A stretch of DNA of 64,000 nt from Eleusine coracana subsp. coracana (GCA_032690845.1 CM064424.1:31792228-31856227), one strand, 5' to 3'; counted from the first letter of the stretch, positions 11,488 to 24,074 are shown. Program-made: numbers and translations. The notes: generated by a model from the sequence alone, not told the origin.

Positions 11488-12545
11488 GGCGCGAGGTCTG
11501 ATTCGCGAGTGGGAGGTCGAAGGTGGAGGTTCGTCGGCGAGGGTTTGGGCTTCGGGCGGCGGTAAGGAGAACTCCAAATCCGGTGAAATCTTGGCGCAAC
11601 TGCATGGGGAAGGGGCTAGGGATGAACTCAGAGGAGTGAGCTGTCCTCCTGTGCAAGGAATGGCTCCATGGTTTACCGTGGAATTGATGCGAAGCAGGGA
11701 AGGGAGCCGGGGTCGAGCTGCCGTCGACGAGGAAGACGAGTTTCGATCTGCCGTTTCAGGGCGAGGGAGTGGGTGGGATCGGTCGCGAAGACTCCAGGGG
11801 AACCTCGCGCAGCTCTAAGTAGCAGGGCTAGAGCTTCTGCGGCCTGCAATGGCCGGAGCAGCTCGAGCAGTGAGGGGCGGCTCCAATGGCGGCCGGTTGC
11901 GGCGCAATGGAGGAAAAGGGAGGAGGGAAGGGGTAGGGTTCGGCCAGGGATGGTTTTTATAGGGCACTGGAGGCCACCGTACACAGCAAACACGAAGAAC
12001 GGCCGGTTGGCCGGCGGCCACGCAGCCAGAGTTGCCTGACAGGGGAGAGAAGAGAGAAGGAAGAGAGATTGGTTTCAGTTTCGTATTTTGGAAATTTCAG
12101 AAAATTGTCTCTGTATTTTGATGAATTGATCACCCTCTGTTACTCTAAACATTACCAAACATTTTGATCATGATCTCTAAATGTTTCTTAACAATTCCTC
12201 TTCAGATCCCAAGTTCATATTCTGGATGTATGTTGAGTTACAAAATTCACAATTTGATCTGTTTTGAATTTTAAAGTGGTCTAAACCTTCACCTAAAATC
12301 CTGGTAAAATCTATAAAACTCCCATTTGCCATGTAGTTTGTTGCAGTAATTTTATTTGGGTATACTTCTGTGCAAGAAAAACTGAGTTCTCGAACTGGCC
12401 CAACTTTGATAATTTAGACATTTAAACTTTGTTCAAACTTGGTCTTCGAATTGGGTTTAAATTGAGTTCAAAGTTTTCAAACTTGCAACACATGCCACTG
12501 GAAACATGCATTATGATTAGAAGATTGCAGAGATGGGGTGTGACA

Positions 12546-13191
12546 CAGGGCTTCAGCCTTCGGGGCGACGGCGCGGCATACTTGCGAGTCGGGCAGTCAG
12601 CGACGAGCGACGACTCGAGATCGAGAGAGAAGAAGTGAGAATGGCGGCGGCCGTCGGGCTTAGGGTGGAGAGGGTGAGGTACCGAGGTGTAGGGTTTCTC
12701 GTGTGTTCTATTGGGCTGGGCTGCAATAAGAACAAAGTTAGTGTGCTAAATTTGCAGGTCACGACCTTTGTTGTCCACCGTTGTGCGTGGGCTGGACCGA
12801 ATTTCGGGTACTTCGGGCTGTTCGGGTACTGGAGGTAGAGACCCGAAAAAGCCCAAAATTGGATCGGGTTTTCATAGTACTAACCCGAGAAAATGTTTGG
12901 GATTCTAGGCCTCAGGTTATTTGGGTTCTATCTCAGGTTTTGTCGGGTTTGAGATTCTGGTCCCGTTTTGTGCCCAGAGTGAATACCAGCAAGCATACAA
13001 AGTTCAGAAAACTAAAATGCATTCGACTTCAGGTTTGACTTCAGGTTTGGCATACAAGCCATGGATCTTTTCTAGAAATTTAATGAGTAATTCGACATGC
13101 ATACAGTTCATCAGCTTCATTTCAAATAGAAAAAGAACACACCTAAGATTTATATCGTTCTATTTTACAAATGTATAATGTTTTGTCATGT
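12546..13191. other. Segment with clustered TCGGGT/ACCCGA motifs
   Basis: Between about 12805 and 12960 the motifs TTCGGGTAC, ACCCGAAAAAG, ATCGGGTTTTC, AACCCGAG and GTCGGGTTTG recur in both orientations. Such subterminal motif clusters are common in hAT-type DNA transposons, but no terminal inverted repeats or target duplications were identified. No supported gene. Confidence 0.4.
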
Positions 13192-14055
13192 TGTTGACGA
13201 GAAATCGTGCAAGCGTGACTTGAGAGATCTGCTTAACGCTAGTGTAGGAACAATACTAAACCAAGGTGTGCCGGTCAATTTTTCCTGCAAACCAACAAAA
13301 AAAGCATACGATCAAATTTCCTAGGTCACCGGCCCTAGACAGACCAATGAGAAATCGATAATCACGGTGGTGAAACCAGCCGATAGTTAGTAACTGTAAT
13401 GACTAAAATAAAATCTTATCAGCTGATGGTATCGGCTTATCGACAAGCTCGAGAAAACAAAGGTAAACAGAGCGGAAATTAATGTCGATAAACTCTGATT
13501 CAATAGGGGAAATCCATAGAATAGCTAGTATTGTAAATATGCCTAATTCAATCAGATCTAATATTACCTAAATAAGGGGTTCGATAAACCATCAAACATA
13601 TCGAATTTACTTGAAGTATAAAGATTGTCGATTGAACCGTGATAACCTATCGGCTAAGCGCTCTAATACAACTTTATCGACTCTAGTGTAAATAGACTAA
13701 CAATAGTTCTACTGACTTAGTAAGAGGTCGAAATCGATGCATCCTCACTTGTCCAAGTAGATCGAACTTAATCGAGATAATACTTATAACAAAGCTGATG
13801 TAACTAAATTTAACCTAATTATAGGTAAAATTGATATAATGATTCAAGTAACAGATTTAAATCAAGCCTATAAAATCTACTATTAACCTCGAAATCGTAC
13901 ATGCGTGACCTGGGATCAATACAAAACAAGACGTACCCGTCGATTTCCCTACAAACTAACAAAGAAAACAAACAAACAATTCCCTGGGTCACAGACCCTA
14001 GATAGGCTGATGAGAAATCAATAATCACGGGTAGTTAAAACCAGCCAATGGTTAG
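13192..14055 (-). repeat. Two truncated Tat-like (D) LTR pieces in tandem
   Basis: 13192-13885 begins TGTTGACGAGAAATCG and matches the left end of the D LTR at 43117 (GTGACTTGAGAGATCTGCTTAAC versus GTGACCTGGGAGATCTGCTTAAC, compared in parts). At about 13886 the same LTR segment starts again (GAAATCGTACATGCGTGACC) and runs to about 14055. The second copy parallels 13201-13400, including the AATGAGAAATCGATAATCACGG-like stretch. Both are cut short, the second by Sirevirus LTR sequence at about 14056. Confidence 0.7.
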
Positions 14056-14740
14056 TAAACCAAAGTACATCTCGGCCTCCTAGTGAGTTTTGGTGTTTGA
14101 ATGACAAAATAATTAAAGAGCTACTGTAATTGTTGAGTTGTAACAGGAAATATGTGATGATAATAATGAGAATATTTGTGTATCAAGGCATAGTTGTATA
14201 TGGATATCTGAGTGCACATGATGCATGGCATATGATAGAGATTGTAATGAACAGAAGAAATATGCCGCTATGTGGATATTCTCTATTACAAATCAAGTGA
14301 CATATATGACTAATCAATTATTGATGATCCAGTAATGTGACAAGAAACAAAAGAGGCTCATTGATGTGTCAAGCACATTTTCACTATGGTCATCAATATT
14401 GACTTTATTGTTTGCTACACATCAAAAGAATCAATTACATCAAAACAAAAAAAATCAATCATGTGCTTCTGGATGATACATGGAGATGTGTGAATCTTGA
14501 TGGTAAGTTGATGAAGGGTTGACAAGGACTTCACTGCGATGGGTCATACTTTGGACATGGGAAAACATGAGGCTTGACGCCAAAGGACCTTTGTGATAGA
14601 GAAGAGCAAGTGGATGCTTAAATCCAATAAATCAAACAATCCATGAAGACTCAAATGTTCCTAAGTGCCAATTATTTATGAATCAAGAAGAAAAAGTGAC
14701 ATGGATGAAAAGTGGAGTTTTTACCATATGAAGTAATTAA
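14056..14740 (+). repeat. Sirevirus-like LTR fragment, plus strand
   Basis: The start CTCCTAGTGAGTTTTGGTGT (14079-14098) parallels CCCCTAGTGGGTTTTGGTGT (21585-21604) at the start of the H LTR. The following 650 bp have the composition of such LTRs. The first few bases and the downstream part are missing. Confidence 0.5.
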
Positions 14741-15582
14741 CGAGAACCGCCCAAGTTAAATTCCAATTAGTTGAATTAGCTCGCTATTCATCAATGACAC
14801 GCGAGCCAACAATTCAACCAATAAGAATTTAACCCCGGTAGTCCCCCGATGGCATTGCATATATCACATGAGACTCTCACATATCATATTACAAAATTTT
14901 ACAAGTCATATACATCATATTACCAGTGATAGGACAAAGTGGATAGGTTCTGAAATTTACAAGTATGAGAGCATTACAATTTTATTACAACTATCAAAGT
15001 TACTAGAAAATGAAAGAAAAACTAAGCCAACTATTTAGTTCAGGTTCTAGCATATAAAATGATGAGTATGCAGTGGACGGTTTTAAAAACAAAGTCAAAT
15101 AATGTCGATAGTGCTCAGCCCACGAATACCACCAACTCGTACCAAAACAGGACAACAACAACATCACACCTACAAAAACTTAAGGAAACAAACGTGAGCA
15201 TGAAGGTACTCCGCAAGACTTACCCATGGGCTAGTCCCGACTCCAAAGGATTATACATTTTGTTATAGCAAGGAATAAAGCCGTAGGATGACATTTTTGG
15301 ATAAAGCAATAATAAGTATAAGGTTACATGTGAGCATAAGCATAAACAAAAAACAAACTAATGGGCACAAAACACCTAAAATAGCCCCATACAATCATGT
15401 ATCCCAAATCCAAGTATCATCATGTATCATCTTCCATATTTTCAATTTTATCATCTCAAGTGAAAGTTCAATTACCATGATGAAGCTCAATGGAACACAA
15501 AGCATAATCATGACCAAGATCGCGGCATTTAGAAATGTTCTATACCTTACAGGGGAGTCCCAATGTACCCACACGACTAGAG
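14741..15582. other. Repetitive, non-coding segment
   Basis: AT-rich sequence without a supported gene, probably part of the Del-like material that continues to 19108. A weak 106-codon frame at 15288-15608 has no recognisable features and is not annotated as a gene. Confidence 0.35.
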
Positions 15583-16177
15583 GACCATGCGGCTATGTGA
15601 CCCCCTAAAACCACATAAGGGGGTACTCATGTCAACCTTTCTCTCTTATGCTCACTAGCGGTTGGAAAATTGACATGACGCCGAGTAACACGTTCTAGTA
15701 CATCAGGCCATGTGTTTCCCTTGACCAACCCCGCCACCAACTACACACCGTGTCGTCATTGGCCAACGCACATAGAACGTAATGAGATAATTGACTTGTC
15801 TTACCATTATATTCAACATGTGGTTAGAACGGAAAGTACTTAGGCCAATGAGAACATCACGTGGTCCTTAATCGACCAAGAGAGGCTACCACCTACCCTC
15901 TCTTAGTCATCAAATTAATCATTATCTCAAGGTTACCAAATCTGAACTGATCATCAAGTGTATACTAATTTTATCTACACGATCTAAGCACTCCTAAGCA
16001 TTTGATGAAAATACCAAAATAAACCAACCCACCCTGAACTAGCAAAAAATCAAGAACAAGGATATAATAAATAACAAGGAGAGGATAATGCAGCAAATAG
16101 GATTCAACTCATTAATACCACTAGTGCCCGACTTAATCTAAACATAGACGCATACTTCAAATTAGACTCATCTAAAT
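15583..16177 (-). repeat. Long direct repeat, copy 1
   Basis: A 595-bp block from GACCATGCGGCTATGTGACC to GACTCATCTAAAT, repeated in the same orientation at 18513-19108 with roughly 95% identity by eye. It probably represents part of a large LTR or its flank; strand is inferred from neighbouring Del-like sequence. Confidence 0.8.
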
Positions 16178-18512
16178 AAGGGAAAAGATAAGCATGGCGT
16201 TTGCCTGACGTTTTCTAGTGTTCCACAACAATCAATCACTGCAGCTTCAAACATCAATCAATCATAGTAGCTTCATCCCTTCATTGCACCCACGTTGCTC
16301 TCCGATGTATCGATCACTAAATTCAGAAAATACGTCGGTATGAAAATGCATGCCATGATATGACACATGCTGCAAATCATATAAAACTTGGAAGAGAGGT
16401 ATGTAATAAAGTTATGAACAAAATGTAACTGGAATCACTCAATTTAGAGTTGTATAGCTCAAGTTATTAATAAAACATCGAGATCTGTCCAGATTCTGCT
16501 AAGTTTAGGTTGATCGACTAATTAATCATTTAGAGAAAATTTGTAGATACTTTCTGAATATGGGGTCATTTTTAGTTGATGAGGTACATTAAAAGTTGAT
16601 TTTTAAAACTTGATTAACCCTGAGATAATATATAATTATTTAGTTATGATTTTTGCATATTGCTTAAACATTTATGTAATTATCATGAAACATGCACTTA
16701 GGAATGAGATAAAATTATGAAACTTTGTACAGGTGTATAACAATATGAAACTTGATTTTTAGCATAGGTTTCATGAATTTAGCATATACACAAAATAGGT
16801 TATGAAATTAACAAGAACAAGCTAGGTTAGCATGTTAAATATTCATACAAATGGAATACAAAGCAAACATGAACTTTATCAATTTCATGGAAACATGGAT
16901 GACATAAAAAGATCTCTAGAGTAATAATCATCACTTGACTTGAACAAGTATAACATGCAATAATGAATAGATACGATAGTCACAAGATGAAGCATGACTT
17001 AAATTTGATCAAAGCCTAGTGCGTTATATAATTTTATTAACAAAGAAGCATAGTAACTAGCAAACATGCAAGGCAAAATGATTAAGCAACTAATAACATT
17101 GTATCCTATAACATACATGCTACTGGAATGTATAAGATTGTCTAAGAAACTAAGGTTAATTAGTCATCTAACTTAAGTAGGTTCAACTAGTTAACTTGCA
17201 AGATTAATATGAAACATGAACTTATGTATTAGCTCTGAACATGAAACTTTGCAAAGATGAAAAGTACTGAGTTAACAACAAATTGATCTTAAAAACACTT
17301 AAATGAAGGTGCATACCTTACGCTATGAGAAGAACACTACGGTTACATCCGGAATTGATTAAATCAGCGTTAAGCGCGTAGGGTGAGTTTAACTAAAAAT
17401 TGGCAAAAGTCTTATGTACAAGGGGTTATTTAATTTTAGTATATGGTATTAAAATAAGACATTTGCAACTTGAATGATCTCTGGATGAGTTGTAATTATT
17501 TAATTATGAGTTTTACAAGTTTTATCAACTTGAATGAACTCCTAAAGTCCACCATACCACTACAATAAATTATTTAGGATGCATGGGTTCCAAATGAATA
17601 TTCAACACAAGCAACAAGCGTGACATAGAGATAGAAGCATGCAAATCTTATAAATCTAAGTCATGTTTTATTTTTAGGGATTTTTACAGCCTGTTCAAGT
17701 TGATTATAAGATTAAATGGATGTTCGGTATGAATCAACTCGAAACAGAGGAGGATAAGAGTGGAAACTAAGCAAACCAGACCATGAGGAAGATGGGCCAA
17801 AGGTGGGCTAGTGCCTTGACGGCCGACCAGAAGGTCTGGTCGACCGATCTGACATTGAACCCATCCCGTCTCAAGTTTTCCTAGTTGGTCTATGCGATGA
17901 TGTTCATCATAGAAGTTGTCATGTTTCATCGCATTTGCTCGTCTGTAAGTCGTGAGTCGTCCTCCATGCTAGTTTTGGTGCCTTGGTGCCTGCCTTTTTA
18001 TGGCAAGACAAAACAAGGGGGGTTAAAAGCAAAAGGACTCTACCGGCTCTATGGGCCTCGTAGAGTCATAACTTTATTATTGTTAATAAGTTTTTCCAAG
18101 GCACGCTATAAGATTGAATAAAAAGGAAACGAACTAAAGCGCCTTTTATTTTTTTTCTTTGAGCAAGGCATAAGTGCTAGCACCATTTAAGCCAAGATTG
18201 AATTTGGAAATGACAGAACTTACTCCCAGGCACTTACCGAGTCCCCCGCACTTGGATTTTTTTTATCTTAGACACGAAAAATCAAGTGTGTGGAGTTGTA
18301 TCTTCCTCGTATCAAGTTTTGGATTTAATGCAACACCCTTGTTCTGAGGACATGTATGACCATCGTTCTTTTTTAATCTGAACCTGAAATGGTTAGCGAC
18401 GAAAAATAACTAAAGGCCACATATCCCAAAACATGCACTTGATTTTAATAAGGGAAACTTATTGTTAATCCGGGCTATCTCCCGGTAGTACTTTGTTTAT
18501 GGTCAGAAGCTC
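16178..18512 (-). repeat. Del-like LTR interior between the direct repeats
   Basis: Positions 16300-17540 match 9290-9640 and its continuation (for example the ATATTTGCAACTTGAAT and TTACGCTATG stretches), so this is a related large LTR on the minus strand. Around 17684-18121 the sequence is less AT-rich. It contains an inverted repeat GACCAGA-AGG-TCTGGTC near 17825-17841. No primer site or coding region is recognised. Confidence 0.45.
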
Positions 18513-19108
18513 GACCATGTGGCTATGTGACCCGCTAAAGCCACATAAGGTGGTACTCATGTCAACCTTTCTCTCTTACGCTCACTAGCGGTTGGAAAAT
18601 TGACATGACACCGAGTGACACGTCCCAGTACGTCAGACCACATGTTTCCCTTGACCAACCGCGCCACCAACTACACACCATGTCGTCATTGGCCAACGTG
18701 TACAGAACGTAATGAGATAATTGACTTGTCTTACCATTATATTCAACATGTGGTTAAAACGGAAAGTACTTAGGCCAACGAGAATATCATGTGGTCCTTA
18801 ATCGACCAAGAGAGGCTACCACCTACCCCTCTCTTAGTCATCAAATTAATCATTATCTCAAGTTTACCAAATCTAAACTGATCATCAAGTGTATACTAAT
18901 TTTATCTACCCGATCTAAGCATTCCTAAGCATTTGACAAAAAGACCAAAATAAACTAACCCACCCTAAACTAGCAAAAAATCAAGAACAAAGATATAACA
19001 AATAACAAGGAGAGGATAATGCAGCAAATAGGATTCAACTCATTAATACCACTAGTGCCCGACTTAATCTAAACATAGATGCATACTTCAAATTAGACTC
19101 ATCTAAAT
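18513..19108 (-). repeat. Long direct repeat, copy 2
   Basis: Second copy of the 15583-16177 block. It ends exactly at CATCTAAAT (19108), where Sirevirus H sequence begins with CCACGGAAGTTCTGC, so this is an insertion or recombination boundary. Confidence 0.8.
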
Positions 19109-19466
19109 TCGACTCTTCCTCCACGGAAGTTCTGCAATCCCCATTGATTTCTTCTCACTTTTAACCTAGGTATGAGTTTTTGACCTAAATTTCATTTTTA
19201 GGTCAATAGTACAAATGTCTTTGTTTTGCTTGGATAGATTGACTCCTTAGAGGCTAGTCTACCCTCTGTTAGAAGCATTTGCCATGTTGTGGTAGGATCT
19301 AGGAGTAGTATTGTCTTCGGTGCAAACTGCAAATGATGAAACTTCTGTGATAAGTCACAGAACTTCCATCATGTGCACTCCAGTGCACTAATATCAATTC
19401 TCTCTTAAGTCTCTGTCTAAACATGTGACTCACTTTGGTCCCTTCCAGTGCTAGTGCCAGCTCAAG

Positions 19467-21108
19467 ATGACGAGAGTCAAGCAAGGGGCCACAGTTCAGT
19501 TTGAGGCAAGCACCAACTCGTCGTCCTCCTCCTCAAGTGAGGAACTCGTCCCAGTTTCTAAAAGGAGGAAAGCAACAGCAATTCAGAATCATGTGGGAAG
19601 TGGTCAAGGATCCAGCGGGGATGCCTAAACCTTGCATGTATATTCGGGAGGATCTCTTCCTCCCAGAAGGTCCCTAGATAAAGGGAAGAGGCCTATGAAG
19701 GAGAAAAGGTCCAACAAGACAAAAGAATCCACCCGGACAGCTAGGACTGAACATGTGGAAGTGATCAGGGATCTTAAGGTTCATGAACCTGTCTATCCGG
19801 CAGGGTACATCTACAAAGATTATAAGAAAGACCTTGATGCACTTGTTGAAGGAAGGAAACAAAATCCCGCTTTTGTGGGTGAACAAGAGGCTACTGACCC
19901 CCGGTTCTACACATGGTTTCAGCAGGACTACTACATGTCCATGCTCATAGACAAGAACCGTCTAGCCTCCCATCAATGGATTGATTGGTCTTACATGGAG
20001 TCTAAGGACAATCGAGTGTTCAATGAGATCATCCAAACATGCAATGATAGAGGAGTCTACGAATTGATGGGTTTCAACTATGATTGGAATGAGGAAGTAA
20101 TCTATCAGTTCTATTCCACTATCTTTCTTGATGGCAAGAGCACTCTTCATTGGAGAACTCAAGGAGTGGAGTGCTCTATCTCAGCCAGTCGTTTTGCAAG
20201 CTACTTCTTTCAAGGAAGTTCAGATCGCTCTAGAGAAATCATATGCAATGAACCCGTGATGAAGGAAAAGAACATGGCTTTCATGTACTATGAAACCTGT
20301 CCAAATGTGGTTGGCACAACAAATGGACTTCACAACTTCTACTTCACTCTCAATCGGATGCTTCGAGTCACCATTGCTCCAAAGGGTGGATATGCTGCAG
20401 CTATGGTGGAGTCCTCGAGGGACATTCTTGCTTGATTTGCTTCGGATGCCACTCCATTTTGTGTGATGGACTTCATCACTAACGACATCTTTGTGTCCTC
20501 CATGGACACAAGGTGATCTCTCCCCTATGCTCCCTATCTCATGAAGATGATTGAAGCTGAAATAGGGCTCATTTTTTTAGAAGGAATGCAAGCATGATCC
20601 TCTTCGACCTAGAGTGCAACATGAGCTTCGCCCGATTGATCTGACTCCCCCAGGAGTATCCTCATCTAGGCGAGCGAGTCTCGCTCATGCTCATGTAGAG
20701 TCAACGGCCACTCGAGATGCAGTAGCAGTAGCAGCGGCGGCTGGAGCCTCCTCTTCAGCCCAAGAGAGACAACTTCGTCCATCTTCTCTAGTTCTTGCCT
20801 ATCTCAAAAGCATCTTCACTGCTTGTTGCTTTAATGCAAAGGAGAACTCGGAGAACAAGCAGCACATCAAGAAGCAAGTGAGACGCTACAAGAGGGACCA
20901 GAGAGCTCAAGGACATGAAGTGTCTCCCGATGGCTCTGAGTGTGAGCCAGATGGTGAGCCACCCATCTTTGCCGACCCTCTTGCAGGCTATGACTGGACA
21001 GATCTCTCTGTCGGGCATTCTAACGCTCCTCCTCCAGTCGATGATGAAGAAGGTGAGGAAGACAAAGGAGAAGAAGACGATGAGGCGAGCACCGACGACG
21101 ATGAGTGA
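19467..21108 (+). pseudogene. Decayed extra ORF of Sirevirus H (envelope-like position)
   Basis: The likely start is ATG 19467 (MTRVKQGATVQFE, then a Ser run). The same frame continues past TAA 19626-19628 through a 260-codon block to TGA 20433-20435, breaks again near 20512 and 20596, and resumes in another frame from about 20614 to a clean stop at 21108. The middle part (about 19770-20430) holds a Trp/Tyr-rich globular segment (FYTWFQQDYYMSM, FNYDWNEEVIYQFYSTIF). The C-terminal part is basic (KKQVRRYKRDQRAQ) and then very acidic (DDEEGEEDKGEEDDEASTDDDE, in parts). ORFs at this position are known from Sireviruses, but their role is unresolved. No signal peptide or membrane segment is visible. 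Confidence 0.65.
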
Positions 21109-21161
21109 TTCTTTTCTTAGCTCCTCCTCCTTTTATTTCTTTTTGGTGCATTAATGCCAAC

Positions 21162-21561
21162 GGGGGAGAGAAGTGATGAAAAAGGATGATGATTGTGTGC
21201 CTTTTCTCTTTTGTACATATGGACAAGTATCTATCTATTTGCTTTGTGTGTGAAAACTATTTGTGTCCCTTTATTGTAATAACTCTATCGTTATTATGTT
21301 ATGTGTGGTGCTTGTTTTTATTGCTCTTAAAGATTGCTTGTGTCAAGGTTGTTGATTGCTTATTGCTTTATCACATTGCTACACACTTGTACACTCTTAG
21401 GCATCCGACTCATTGCAAAATATAGGGGGAGCTCCCTCACATGTTTGTGTGAATCTTGCATATCTTTAGGGGGAGTTCCGCTATATGTTGCTCTTTGTCT
21501 TTTTTATTATACTCTTTATATCCTTTTTAATCTATTGTCATCAATCACCAAAAAGGGGGAG
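21162..21561 (+). promoter_or_regulatory. Array of four polypurine tracts
   Basis: GGGGGAG occurs at 21162-21168, 21425-21431, 21469-21475 and 21555-21561. The last (AAAAAGGGGGAGAT) directly precedes the LTR and is the usual plus-strand primer. Multiple polypurine tract copies upstream of the 3' LTR are a known trait of Sireviruses. Sirevirus G shows the same number on the minus strand. Confidence 0.75.
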
Positions 21562-22126
21562 ATTGAAGATGCATCTAGGATCCCCTAGTGGGTTTTGGTG
21601 TATGATGATGAAAGATTAAAATTATGCTAACATGTTTCATGAAGTAAATGTGCAGATAATCAAATATATTGTATAAACCCACACTTGCAATATGGCTCTT
21701 ACTCGCAAAAAGAAGAAAAGGAAATTGGACTCAAAAGCACTTCAAACAGTAGTTCTTTAATTTTTTTGAGTTATAGGTATGCTGAACTATAAAGGGGGGG
21801 GGGGGGGGTAAACCAATCTTGCTTAGAAGGGAAATTTATGTGCTCAAGCCTTCCAAAAAGTTTTGTCAAAGTTTAGCCAACCAATGCCAAGAAGAACCTT
21901 TCCTTTTTGAGCTAAATAGAGAATAACGAAAGTTCCGTCATTACCAAGCCTCAATTCACAGCCAACCTGAGAGTTACGGAAGTTCTGTGGATTCCTCCAC
22001 GGAAGTTTCATCGTCCTCGGGTTGCACTTTGTTGCAAACCCGAGAGCAACGGAAGTTCCATGGTACCCATCATGGAAGTTCCGTCGACACTGACCTAGTC
22101 TTTATGAATTGACAGAAGTTCCATGG

Positions 22127-23048
22127 TGGTGTGGACAAGGGTTCCCGATCTTCCGAAAGGTTCTGGATACGTTGATTTGGTCGGAGGCGACACACAAATC
22201 GATCCGGCTTCAGAATAGCACGTTCTAAACCCCGCAATTGCAGCACGACGTCTCCTCTGGTTATCAACCGTCCTAAAACGATTGACCTTGCCGAGAAGGC
22301 TAATCCCTGCCTGCGAATCAAGAACACAAGCAAGAACAAAGAAAAAAGCAACACAATTGCAGATGTATTATGAATCTCACGAAGTTGGGGTCTCACAAAC
22401 CGTGATGACGGCGAAACTGTTATGAACAGAATAATCTAAACAAAAACCGAACCCTAATGGTGCGGTGGCGGCTGTATATGAAGACCCTAGGATCGTGCAA
22501 GACCCTCTGGACGCACCCCTACTTGGGCTCAACTAGATACAAAACCCAAAGGCCAAAAACAGGCGACGCAGCACCAAAACTGATTCTGGACTCTCTCTTG
22601 TTTTGATGATTCCCGATGGCTCTGGATGAATTTTGATATAAGACCGGTGGCATTGCAAATGTCTTCTTCTTATCTTTCCGTGGATATGTAGAACGTCCAA
22701 ATCCGAGTCTGTATGCGTCTTGGGCATCCGTTTTAGTGCAGACTGGTCCTGAGGCCCGAAACAGACTCGAAGTCGATTTTGGTTGGGCCTCCACCTTGGC
22801 TTCCACGTCCTTGCTGGTCCTCCACGTCTCCAAGTCCTTTTCCCATCATCTCCTGGTCCTCTCCATGGTTCCTAATTACAATATAATCATTAGGTAGCAA
22901 ACCATTCTCAAAAGTGACATATAATGAAGAACGTAGGAACGAGCTCACCTCTAAATTTAGTCATCATGCACGAGCTCTAGTCATTGGAGCTTGCAAGTCC
23001 AGAATTGGAGAAGTGTTGCATGTATCCTTAGGAGTGATGTCCTCATCA
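22127..23048 (-). repeat. CRM-type solo LTR C1
   Basis: The 922-bp LTR starts TGATGAGGACATCACTCC on the minus strand at 23048 and ends at 22127 (TGTCCACACCA, terminal CATCA mutated to CACCA). The flanking duplication is CATGG at 22122-22126 and 23049-23053. Its start region encodes the CRM integrase tail (APMTRARA, then two stops where C3 has Arg-Arg, then LNLEVSSFL), which in full-length CRM elements is the C-terminal CR motif extending into the 3' LTR. Confidence 0.9.
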
Positions 23049-23116
23049 CATGGGTTCTCACGGAAGTTCTATCAGACAAAGAAAAGTTGTGTAACGGCTA
23101 GTTTTTGGAGAGCCTC

Positions 23117-23124
23117 TATAAATA
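23117..23124 (+). promoter_or_regulatory. TATA box of the H LTR
   Basis: TATAAATA followed by a C/T-rich stretch (CTCTCCCCCTTCCCC), a typical plant LTR promoter core. The GGAAGTTCC palindromes lie upstream of it. Confidence 0.6.
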
Positions 23125-24074
23125 CTCTCCCCCTTCCCCTGTGGGAAGGGTTGGACACTTTGGCATTCCACTCCCTTTTCAGCTAGAGGTCTCCCCTCTG
23201 ACTCCTAGACTTGTCCTTGAGATTCCAATCAAAGTGAGAGAGATCCAACCATAAAAAGATTGAATCCATCCACTCAAAAGCTTGAGCACATCTTTCCCTC
23301 CCCATCAAGATTTGATTTGTTTATTACTCTTGGAGACTTTGTCTCCTAGACGTCTAGGCATCGCCCTTGAGCTCCCAACTTTGTGTGGTGAGACAGGGAC
23401 GTTTGTGAAGGTGTGATTCGCCTCCGGAGGAAAAGAATCAAGTGGAGAAAGATATCCGAGCATGATCTTTGTGATTGCTTGGCGGGGAAAAGGGTTGAGA
23501 GAGATCCGGCCACTTTGTGTGACTTCTCAACGAGGACGTAGGAACTACTTTTTGTGGTTGCCAAACCTCGGGTTACATCCTTGTGTCTCTCTTTACATTC
23601 CTGCCTTTATTCTTATGTTTGCGCATTTCTTTCATATTATTGTGCTTGTATCACTTGTTATTTGAGTTGCTAGCAATCCAATAAAGAACCCTAGGTGTGC
23701 ATTGTTGTAGCTTTCCTTCTATCAAGTATTGTATTGCTTCCTCTTTGTTATGCGCACTTATGTCTTTGTTTAGAGGAAGGTTGAGTGAAGTTCTGTCATT
23801 TGACAGAACCTCCGTGGCGTCATAACTAACGGAAGTTCCATCATGTCTGGTATTTTATTAAACTTCAGTGCTTTTTCAGGGATAATTTTTAGATTGCCTA
23901 TTCAACCCCCCCCCCCCCCTCCCCTTCCCTCTAGGCAACTTTCAAGCTCAACAAGTCTTACACGACAAGTATTAAATCTAGACATGCAGAGGCTTAGAGA
24001 TGTGTAAAAATAAATTTAGTGAACTTTCTAGTAACTATAATAGTGTAAGATAACTAACATATAGAGATATAAAG

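Larger units (their letters stand above)
9160..12545 (-). repeat. Del/Tekay-like large LTR, minus strand
   Basis: The right end reads GGGGTGTGACA at 12535-12545, which on the minus strand is a TGTCACACCCC start typical of large gypsy LTRs with Del/Tekay features. The block has the layout of the F LTR (34051-37827): a GC-rich section near the start (11130-12040 here), an AT-rich middle, and a stretch resembling TTTAGTGAACGACG (9290-9305, minus). Positions 9290-9640 are homologous to 16300-17540. The left boundary is uncertain. No primer site or gag was found next to it. Confidence 0.5.
19109..23943 (+). mobile_element. 3' part of a Sirevirus-like copia element (H)
   Basis: An extra ORF (19467-21108), four polypurine tracts (21162-21561) and a 3' LTR (21564-23943) follow in the order typical of SIRE/Maximus-lineage copia elements. 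The 5' LTR, gag and pol are not in the window; the left side is cut at 19108. The element hosts CRM-type solo LTR C1 inside its LTR. Confidence 0.7.
21564..23943 (+). repeat. 3' LTR of Sirevirus H, interrupted by solo LTR C1
   Basis: It begins TGAAGATGCATCTAGG after the polypurine tract. The end is placed at CTTTCA (23943), giving TGAA…TTCA termini; CTCA at 23950 or AACA at 23953 are alternatives. It carries the motif GGAAGTTCC in many variants (about 21930-22120, 23057, 23790-23830), upstream of and flanking a TATAAATA box at 23117-23124. Without C1 (922 bp plus one target-site copy) the LTR is about 1.45 kb. A G-tract (about 21796-21812) and a C-tract (about 23908-23922) are present. Confidence 0.7.

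Noticed and set aside
11079..12039. GC-rich open frames of about 100-120 codons
   Set aside because: Same reason as in the F LTR: promoter-proximal GC-rich LTR sequence, including a recent tandem duplication, and no domain.
15288..15608. 106-codon frame as a host gene
   Set aside because: AT-rich, low-complexity codon use, no domain, and it overlaps the edge of the 595-bp direct repeat.
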